NCBI RefSeq assembly: GCF_026230105.1
Contig: NC_079476.1
Span: 7,578,709-7,642,708 of the forward strand
Direction of reading: 5' to 3'
Origin: Diorhabda sublineata
Lineage: Eukaryota > Arthropoda > Insecta > Coleoptera > Chrysomelidae
DNA length: 64,000 nucleotides
A model generated the notes under the pieces. It saw only the letters and a program-made list of their open reading frames with translations. It searched no databases and had not been told where the DNA came from. Positions 54,453 through 64,000 of the stretch are shown here, piece by piece (the first letter of the stretch is position 1; every line of letters starts with the position of its first letter). The translations under genes were made by a program, and so were the position numbers.

Positions 54453-56469
54453 TTTCTCATAAAATGAATAGTTTTTGGTTCATTTAAGAAAAAATCATTT
54501 TTTTCAAGATTACGGAAATGCAGTATTTAATTCAATCAATTATTTTTTTTAAAATAAGCATTCATAACCGCTGAAATCACATGGATCATATAAATAATAC
54601 ACGAATAAAGTTAATTGCAAGTGGATTACGATTAATTTCAATTAGGGTGGTAATGGCGAGGGTACAATTATTACATTTTTTTAAAAGAAGAAGAAAGAAG
54701 AAGAAACCTGATAAATCAGTCACTTCTTATGCAAAAGACTTTTGACAGGGTTCATTTTAAAGATGTTTCTATGTGCTATGAAAAAGATCTATTCAGTTTT
54801 TACCAAAAGTTTCATCAATTTCAAGTTATTTGAGGTTAAATGTTTTCAATTTCGGGGTTTGCCCAAAATAGTCATCCTTCAACAAGCAATAACTCAGTTA
54901 TTATTGAATTTACAGAGGTCACAGAGCTTACAGAATTAAAAAACAAATATCTTTTTTTATTAGCTACGTTTTTGTTCTTAATAATTATGCTGATAAAATG
55001 AGAACTTTTCAAGTTATTCATGAGAAACGATAAAAAATATACGTTTTTTCAATGAAAAATGAACGATTTTAACCGTTAATAACTCTAAAAGCACCAAATT
55101 TGGAAAAAAAACTTTGTAGAATAAAGTTTTTTTCCAAAAGATTTTGAATAAGGTTATAAATACCACCTTTGTACCAATTGTCACGATAATCGACCTTGAT
55201 TATCAATATTCCACGGGAAATCGGCTGGTATCTGGTCTAAAAAAATTCATAGTTTTCGATTCAGCGCTAATGTACATCGTTTGTTTTGAAATTGAAGCCC
55301 CAAAGCTTTTTCAAATTCTCTTGAACTAAGGAAATTGTGATGTAAGTATTTTCAATGAGGTCCAAAAAATTCGTGAAGATTTCATTGGAAATATTTTGGA
55401 GCATCTATTTCAAAAGGAATGATGCGCCTCAACGCTAAACTTTGTGAATTTTTTAGCGTTATAAAAATTACTTACATCACAATTTATGGTTATTTGTTTT
55501 CTTATTAGGTTCAGAATCGGGAAATTTGTACAAAAACGCGTGTTAAAAAATATTTTCTCCATTTAATTTTCAATTTTCGGTAGTAAAATTATGTAGCTAA
55601 TTTAATTTATTTTGTAAAAAAAATTCGTGAATAACTTCACGCGGGTAGACCATCATTTTATGTTTGTTTATCTTAAATGATACAGTTGATCACATTGCCA
55701 GAGTATATATTGGAAGAAACATTGCATATTCATGAGAATTTCCAGCTGATCAATTTTAGATTTTATTGATAATTTAGATGAAGAAAATTGAATAATGGTT
55801 TAGCCGGCAAATTCAATTTGGATGGGGGTGGAATGAAAAAATTCAATTATGTTAAAACAAAAAAATGAAAAAAAAATGTTGTGTAATTGTTTCCATAATA
55901 GAAAATATTAAAAAAATTATCAACAGCATGAGTACGGTGGATTATACCACGACAACAGCCAATAAACATCCTACACTCTATGACTGATATCCCAATAATA
56001 TTTGACAATATTTCAAGAAAATTACCCACTATTATTACTAATGGCACTAATAGGCCACAATATTATATATATGAGACTAATTTTTATCCAATAATAGAGG
56101 ATAAGTAAAAATTAATAAGATGTGTAGTATCATGTGAACATTTTAATGTAAAAACGTGATCGAGTTCGATCACTAAATTTTATTAAAGCATTGAAAAAAA
56201 TCAACTTCAAGTTGCAATAGTTCAGTTTTTCTTCAAGAATTGGGAAAATAATAAAATGTGTTCATTTATTTACAATAATTATGAATCGTGTTATATTTAC
56301 CAAACAGTTTTCAATGAATTTTATTTCAACACGGCAATTTATCGACGATGCAAAAACTTTCGTACAAAATAATAAAAAATTCCACATCTTATACAGAAGC
56401 TATTTCAGATATTGCTGACATTTTCAGTTGTAATATACAAGAAAATTTGAAAAAATCAATAATGTAAAT
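54453..56469. other. No recognisable gene; flank of the satellite
   Basis: AT-rich, with a purine tract (AAAGAAGAAGAAAGAAGAAG near 54683). The satellite begins abruptly at 56470 with no partial monomers upstream. Confidence 0.5.
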
Positions 56470-59400
56470 ATGGGACATGTCCACAAGTATACAAGATGAA
56501 TTTAAGAATATATTCAAAAACACAATTTATAACACGAGGTTTTTTTGTGTAAGTCAAAATACTGCGTTCCTCATACGTTGTTCAATATGGGACATGTCCA
56601 CAAGTATACAAGATGAATTTAAGAATATATTCAAAAACACAATTTATAACACGAGGTTTTTTTGTATAAGTCAAAATACTGCGTTCCTCATACGTTGTTC
56701 AATATGGGACATGTCCACTAGTATACAAGATGAATTTAAGAATATATTCAAAAACACAATTTATAACACGAGGTTTTTTTGTGTAAGTCAAAATACTGCG
56801 TTTCTCATACGTTGTTCAATATGGGACATGTCCACAAGTATACAAGATGAATTTAAGGATATATTCAAAAACACAATTTATAACACGAGGTTTTTTTGTG
56901 TAAGTCAAAATACTGCGTTCCTCATACGTTGTTCAATATGGGACATGTCCACAAGTATACAAGATGAATTTAAGGATGTATTCAAAAACACAATTTATAA
57001 CACGAGGTTTTTTTGTATAAGTCAAAATACTGCGTTCCTCATACGTTGTTCAATATGGGACATGTCCACTAGTATACAAGATGAATTTAAGGATGTATTC
57101 AAAAACACAATTTATAACACGAGGTTTTTTTGTATAAGTCAAAATACTGCGTTCCTCATACGTTGTTCAATATGGGACATGTCCACAAGTATACAAGATG
57201 AATTTAAGGATGTATTCAAAAACACAATTTATAACACGAGGTTTTTTTGTATAAGTCAAAATACTGCGTTCCTCATACGTTGTTCAATATGGGACATGTC
57301 CACTAGTATACAAGATGAATTTAAGAATATATTCAAAAACACAATTTATAACACGAGGTTTTTTTGTGTAAGTCAAAATACTGCGTTCCTCATACGTTGT
57401 TCAATATGGGACATGTCCACTAGTATACAAGATGAATTTAAGAATATATTCAAAAACACAATTTATAACACGAGGTTTTTTTGTGTAAGTCAAAATACTG
57501 CGTTTCTCATACGTTGTTCAATATGGGACATGTCCACAAGTATACAAGATGAATTTAAGGATATATTCAAAAACACAATTTATAACACGAGGTTTTTTTG
57601 TGTAAGTCAAAATACTGCGTTCCTCATACGTTGTTCAATATGGGACATGTCCACAAGTATACAAGATGAATTTAAGAATATATTCAAAAACACAATTTAT
57701 AACACGAGGTTTTTTTGTATAAGTCAAAATACTGCGTTCCTCATACGTTGTTCAATATGGGACATGTCCACTAGTATACAAGATGAATTTAAGAATATAT
57801 TCAAAAACACAATTTATAACACGAGGTTTTTTTGTGTAAGTCAAAATACTGCGTTTCTCATACGTTGTTCAATATGGGACATGTCCACAAGTATACAAGA
57901 TGAATTTAAGGATGTATTCAAAAACACAATTTATAACACGAGGTTTTTTTGTGTAAGTCAAAATACTGCGTTCCTCATACGTTGTTCAATATGGGACATG
58001 TCCACTAGTATACAAGATGAATTTAAGGATGTATTCAAAAACACAATTTATAACACGAGGTTTTTTTGTATAAGTCAAAATACTGCGTTCCTCATACGTT
58101 GTTCAATATGGGACATGTCCACAAGTATACAAGATGAATTTAAGGATGTATTCAAAAACACAATTTATAACACGAGGTTTTTTTGTATAAGTCAAAATAC
58201 TGCGTTCCTCATACGTTGTTCAATATGGGACATGTCCACAAGTATACAAGATGAATTTAAGAATATATTCAAAAACACAATTTATAACACGAGGTTTTTT
58301 TGTGTATGTCAAAATACTGCGTTCTTCATACGTTGTTCAATATGGGACATGTCCACAAGTATACAAGATGAATTTAAGAATATATTCAAAAACACAATTT
58401 ATAACACGAGGTTTTTTTGTGTAAGTCAAAATACTGCGTTCCTCATACGTTGTTCAATATGGGACATGTCCACAAGTATACAAGATGAATTTAAGAATAT
58501 ATTCAAAATCACAATTCATAACACGAGGTTTTTTTGTGTATGTCAAAATACTGCGTTCCTCATACGTTGTTCAATATGGGACATGTCCACAAGTATACAA
58601 GATGAATTTAAGAATATATTCAAAATCACAATTCATAACACGAGGTTTTTTTGTCTATGTCAAAATACTGCGTTCCTCATACGTTGTTCAATATGGGACA
58701 TGTCCACAAGTATACAAGATGAATTTAAGAATATATTCAAAATCACAATTCATAACACGAGGTTTTTTTGTGTATGTCAAAATACTGCGTTCCTCATACG
58801 TTGTTCAATATGGGACATGTCCACAAGTATACAAGATGAATTTAAGAATATATTCAATATCACAATTCATAACACGAGGTTTTTTTGTCTATGTCAAAAT
58901 ACTGCGTTCCTCATACGTTGTTCAATATGGGACATGTCCACAAGTATACAAGATGAATTTAAGAATATATTCAAAATCACAATTCATAACACGAGGTTTT
59001 TTTGTGTATGTCAAAATACTGCGTTCGTCATACGTTGTTCAATATGGGACATGTCCACAAGTATACAAGATGAATTTAAGAATATATTCAAAATCACAAT
59101 TCATAACACGAGGTTTTTTTGTCTATGTCAAAATACTGCGTTCCTCATACGTTGTTCAATATGGGACATGTCCACAAGTATACAAGATGAATTTAAGAAT
59201 ATATTCAAAATCACAATTCATAACACGAGGTTTTTTTGTCTATGTCAAAATACTGCGTTCCTCATACGTTGTTCAATATGGGACATGTCCACAAGTATAC
59301 AAGATGAATTTAAGAATATATTCAAAATCACAATTCATAACACGAGGTTTTTTTGTGTATGTCAAAATACTGCGTTCCTCATACGTTGTTCAATATGGGA

Positions 59401-62400
59401 CATGTCCACAAGTATACAAGATGAATTTAAGAATATATTCAAAAACACAATTTATAACACGAGGTTTTTTTGTGTAAGTCAAAATACTGCGTTCCTCATA
59501 CGTTGTTCAATATGGGACATGTCCACAAGTATACAAGATGAATTTAAGAATATATTCAAAAACACAATTTATAACACGAGGTTTTTTTGTGTAAGTCAAA
59601 ATACTGCGTTCCTCATACGTTGTTCAATATGGGACATGTCCACAAGTATACAAGATGAATTTAAGAATATATTCAAAATCACAATTCATAACACGAGGTT
59701 TTTTTGTCTATGTCAAAATACTGCGTTCCTCATACGTTGTTCAATATGGGACATGTCCACAAGTATACAAGATGAATTTAAGAATATATTCAAAAACACA
59801 ATTTATAACACGAGGTTTTTTTGTCTATGTCAAAATACTGCGTTCCTCATACGTTGTTCAATATGGGACATGTCCACAAGTATACAAGATGAATTTAAGA
59901 ATATATTCAAAATCACAATTCATAACACGAGGTTTTTTTGTCTATGTCAAAATACTGCGTTCCTCATACGTTGTTCAATATGGGACATGTCCACAAGTAT
60001 ACAAGATGAATTTAAGAATATATTCAAAATCACAATTCATAACACGAGGTTTTTTTGTCTATGTCAAAATACTGCGTTCCTCATACGTTGTTCAATATGG
60101 GACATGTCCACAAGTATACAAGATGAATTTAAGAATATATTCAAAAACACAATTTATAACACGAGGTTTTTTTGTGTAAGTCAAAATACTGCGTTCCTCA
60201 TACGTTGTTCAATATGGGACATGTCCACAAGTATACAAGATGAATTTAAGAATATATTCAAAATCACAATTCATAACACGAGGTTTTTTTGTGTATGTCA
60301 AAATACTGCGTTCCTCATACGTTGTTCAATATGGGACATGTCCACAAGTATACAAGATGAATTTAAGAATATATTCAAAATCACAATTCATAACACGAGG
60401 TTTTTTTGTCTATGTCAAAATACTGCGTTCCTCATACGTTGTTCAATATGGGACATGTCCACAAGTATACAAGATGAATTTAAGAATATATTCAAAAACA
60501 CAATTTATAACACGAGGTTTTTTTGTGTATGTCAAAATACTGCGTTCTTCATACGTTGTTCAATATGGGACATGTCCACAAGTATACAAGATGAATTTAA
60601 GAATATATTCAAAAACACAATTTATAACACGAGGTTTTTTTGTGTAAGTCAAAATACTGCGTTCCTCATACGTTGTTCAATATGGGACATGTCCACAAGT
60701 ATACAAGATGAATTTAAGAATATATTCAAAATCACAATTCATAACACGAGGTTTTTTTGTGTATGTCAAAATACTGCGTTCCTCATACGTTGTTCAATAT
60801 GGGACATGTCCACAAGTATACAAGATGAATTTAAGAATATATTCAAAATCACAATTCATAACACGAGGTTTTTTTGTCTATGTCAAAATAATGCGTTCCT
60901 CATACGTTGTTCAATATGGGACATGTCCACAAGTATACAAGATGAATTTAAGAATATATTCAAAATCACAATTCATAACACGAGGTTTTTTTGTGTATGT
61001 CAAAATACTGCGTTCCTCATACGTTGTTCAATATGGGACATGTCCACAAGTATACAAGATGAATTTAAGAATATATTCAATATCACAATTCATAACACGA
61101 GGTTTTTTTGTCTATGTCAAAATACTGCGTTCCTCATACGTTGTTCAATATGGGACATGTCCACAAGTATACAAGATGAATTTAAGAATATATTCAAAAT
61201 CACAATTCATAACACGAGGTTTTTTTGTGTATGTCAAAATACTGCGTTCCTCATACGTTGTTCAATATGGGACATGTCCACAAGTATACAAGATGAATTT
61301 AAGAATATATTCAAAATCACAATTCATAACACGAGGTTTTTTTGTCTATGTCAAAATACTGCGTTCCTCATACGTTGTTCAATATGGGACATGTCCACAA
61401 GTATACAAGATGAATTTAAGAATATATTCAAAATCACAATTCATAACACGAGGTTTTTTTGTCTATGTCAAAATACTGCGTTCCTCATACGTTGTTCAAT
61501 ATGGGACATGTCCACAAGTATACAAGATGAATTTAAGAATATATTCAAAATCACAATTCATAACACGAGGTTTTTTTGTGTATGTCAAAATACTGCGTTC
61601 CTCATACGTTGTTCAATATGGGACATGTCCACAAGTATACAAGATGAATTTAAGAATATATTCAAAATCACAATTCATAACACGAGGTTTTTTTGTGTAT
61701 GTCAAAATACTGCGTTCCTCATACGTTGTTCAATATGGGACATGTCCACAAGTATACAAGATGAATTTAAGAATATATTCAAAATCACAATTCATAACAC
61801 GAGGTTTTTTTGTGTATGTCAAAATACTGCGTTCCTCATACGTTGTTCAATATGGGACATGTCCACAAGTATACAAGATGAATTTAAGAATATATTCAAA
61901 ATCACAATTCATAACACGAGGTTTTTTTGTCTATGTCAAAATACTGCGTTCCTCATACGTTGTTCAATATGGGACATGTCCACAAGTATAAAAGATGAAT
62001 TTAAGAATATATTCAAAATCACAATTCATAACACGAGGTTTTTTTGTGTATGTCAAAATACTGCGTTCCTCATACGTTGTTCAATATGGGACATGTCCAC
62101 AAGTATATAAGATGAATTTAAGAATATATTCAAAATCACAATTCATAACACGAGGTTTTTTTGTGTATGTCAAAATACTGCGTTCCTCATACGTTGTTCA
62201 ATATGGGACATGTCCACAAGTATACAAGATGAATTTAAGAATATATTCAATATCACAATTCATAACACGAGGTTTTTTTGTCTATGTCAAAATACTGCGT
62301 TCCTCATACGTTGTTCAATATGGGACATGTCCACAAGTATACAAGATGAATTTAAGAATATATTCAAAATCACAATTCATAACACGAGGTTTTTTTGTGT

Positions 62401-64000
62401 ATGTCAAAATACTGCGTTCCTCATACGTTGTTCAATATGGGACATGTCCACAAGTATACAAGATGAATTTAAGAATATATTCAAAAACACAATTTATAAC
62501 ACGAGGTTTTTTTGTGTAAGTCAAAATACTGCGTTCCTCATACGTTGTTCAATATGGGACATGTCCACAAGTATACAAGATGAATGTAAGGATATATTCA
62601 AAAACACAATTTATAACACGAGGTTTTTTTGTGTAAGTCAAAATACTGCGTTCCTCATACGTTGTTCAATATGGGACATGTCCACAAGTATACAAGATGA
62701 ATTTAAGAATATATTCAAAATCACAATTCATAACACGAGGTTTTTTTGTGTATGTCAAAATACTGCGTTCCTCATACGTTGTTCAGTATGGGACATGTCC
62801 ACAAGTATACAAGATGAATTTAAGAATATATTCAAAAACACAATTTATAACACGAGGTTTTTTTGTGTAAGTCAAAATACTGCGTTCCTCATACGTTGTT
62901 CAATATGGGACATGTCCACAAGTATACAAGATGAATGTAAGGATATATTCAAAAACACAATTTATAACACGAGGTTTTTTTGTGTATGTCAAAATACTGC
63001 GTTCCTCATACGTTGTTCAGTATGGGACATGTCCACAAGTATACAAGATGAATTTAAGAATATATTCAAAAACACAATTTATAACACGAGGTTTTTTTGT
63101 GTAAGTCAAAATACTGCGTTCCTCATACGTTGTTCAATATGGGACATGTCCACAAGTATACAAGATGAATTTAAGAATATATTCAAAATCACAATTCACA
63201 ACACGAGGTTTTTTTGTGTATGTCAAAATACTGCATTCCTCATACGTTGTTCAATATGGGACATGTCCACAAGTATACAAGATGAATTTAAGAATATATT
63301 CAAAAACACAATTTATAACACGAGGTTTTTTTGTGTAAGTCAAAATACTGCGTTCCTCATACGTTGTTCAATATGGGACATGTCCACAAGTATACAAGAT
63401 GAATTTAAGAATATATTCAAAATCACAATTCATAACACGAGGTTTTTTTGTGTATGTCAAAATACTGCATTCCTCATACGTTGTTCAATATGGGACATGT
63501 CCACAAGTATACAAGATGAATTTAAGAATATATTCAAAAACACAATTTATAACACGAGGTTTTTTTGTGTAAGTCAAAATACTGCGTTCCTCATACGTTG
63601 TTCAATATGGGACATGTACACAAGTATACAAGATGAATTTAAGGATATATTCAAAAACACAATTTATAACACGAGGTTTTTTTGTGTATGTCAAAATACT
63701 GCGTTCCTCATACGTTGTTCAATATGGGACATGTCCACAAGTATACAAGATGAATTTAAGGATATATTCAAAAACACAATTTATAACACGAGGTTTTTTT
63801 GTGTATGTCAAAATACTGCGTTCCTCATACGTTGTTCAATATGGGACATGTACACAAGTATACAAGATGAATTTAAGGATATATTCAAAAACACAATTTA
63901 TAACACGAGGTTTTTTTGTGTAAGTCAAAATACTGCGTTCCTCATACGTTGTTCAATATGGGACATGTACACAAGTATACAAAATGAATTTAAGGATATA
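56470..64000. repeat. 117-bp satellite array, 64 full monomers plus a partial
   Basis: The unit starts GGGACATGTCCACAAGTATA and ends GTTGTTCAATAT, exactly 117 bp, with almost no length variation across 7.5 kb. Two monomer families differ at linked sites: type A (AAAAACACAATTTATAAC, later GTGTAAGTC or GTATAAGTC) and type B (AAAATCACAATTCATAAC, later GTGTATGTC or GTCTATGTC). Monomers 1-17 are type A; from 18 (58466) B dominates with A interspersed; near the right end A and B alternate. Each unit contains GGACATGTCC, a perfect 10-bp palindrome. Because 117 = 3 x 39, frames stay open: 56477-62110 has no stop until CAA becomes TAA in monomer 49. The array leaves the window at 64000, so its full size is unknown. 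A pericentromeric or heterochromatic satellite is likely by its form. Confidence 0.95.
58232..61624. repeat. Ten-monomer block duplicated at 19-monomer spacing
   Basis: Monomers 16-25 (58232-59401) and 35-44 (60455-61624) show the same order of variants: the GTTCTTCAT variant, then a type A unit, then alternating GTGTATG/GTCTATG type B units including the rare TATTCAATATCAC unit in fifth and sixth place. The offset is exactly 2223 bp (19 units). The rare TATTCAATATCAC unit appears a third time at monomer 50. Private changes (GTTCGTCAT in 22, AATGCG in 38) show divergence since the duplication. Confidence 0.8.

Noticed and set aside
53280..55515. A ~2.2-kb transposon bounded by the inverted TTGTGATGTAAGTA segments
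   Set aside because: Similarity fades outside about 65 bp, there is a third direct copy near 55330, and no target duplication is visible.
56477..62110. A 1,877-residue protein-coding gene
   Set aside because: It is the satellite read in one frame; unit length 117 keeps frames open, type B units are open in two frames, and most monomer variants change the amino acid.
56470..64000. CRISPR array
   Set aside because: No unique spacers; the units are head-to-tail without intervening sequence, and the genome is eukaryotic.

Overview
This window looks like insect nuclear DNA, AT-rich and dominated by transposon remains. The evidence for an insect is one spliced host gene whose closest relatives I know are the insect glutaredoxin-domain cysteine-rich proteins, plus Tc1/mariner, piggyBac, Helitron, Crypton, Jockey-like and RTE-like elements that co-occur in insect genomes. 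I cannot name the species; a beetle is possible but unproven. There is no operon-like layout and no rRNA gene, functional tRNA gene or CRISPR array.

Layout. 1-19.9 kb is a transposon graveyard: Tc1/mariner-superfamily remnants (152-360, 3215-5280, 6701-6840, 16530-18775), a decayed multicopy insect gene (7943-9055), a Helitron (9378-12664) with a long-TIR mariner (10718-12531) inside it, a Jockey-like ORF2 relic on the minus strand (16064-13180) split by a MITE (15061-15734), and a Crypton tyrosine recombinase (18047-16789) that appears to sit inside a mariner transposase. 20-31.4 kb holds the one convincing host gene, a GRXCR1-like gene on the minus strand. Its four recognised exons lie at 31393-30921, 24911-24678, 20913-20848 and 20141-19965, with consensus splice sites and in-phase joins. 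Its introns carry a piggyBac with an RTE-like insertion flanked by a 9-bp duplication, a palindromic MITE, a gag-like relic, a second tyrosine-recombinase relic and a tRNA-derived SINE. 31.4-56 kb is mostly repeats: fold-back elements, two RTE-like 3' ends, mariner/Tc1 relics, a THAP-domain element with inverted ends, a second copy of the long-TIR mariner (47205-49348), and two unrecognised coding-like segments (33838-34195 plus, 54452-54073 minus).

56470-64000 is an uninterrupted tandem satellite of 117-bp monomers (64 full copies, running off the window). Because 117 is divisible by three, it keeps very long reading frames open, but the monomer variants are mostly amino-acid changing, so I read it as satellite DNA and not as a protein gene.

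How the parts relate: the host gene is the only unit with an evident cellular role; everything else is nested mobile DNA whose insertion order can often be read directly (mariner into Helitron, MITE into Jockey, Crypton into mariner, RTE into piggyBac). The most unusual signals are mariners whose terminal inverted repeats have grown into their own coding sequence, the two-family higher-order satellite array, and a possible alternative terminal exon in the glutaredoxin-like gene.
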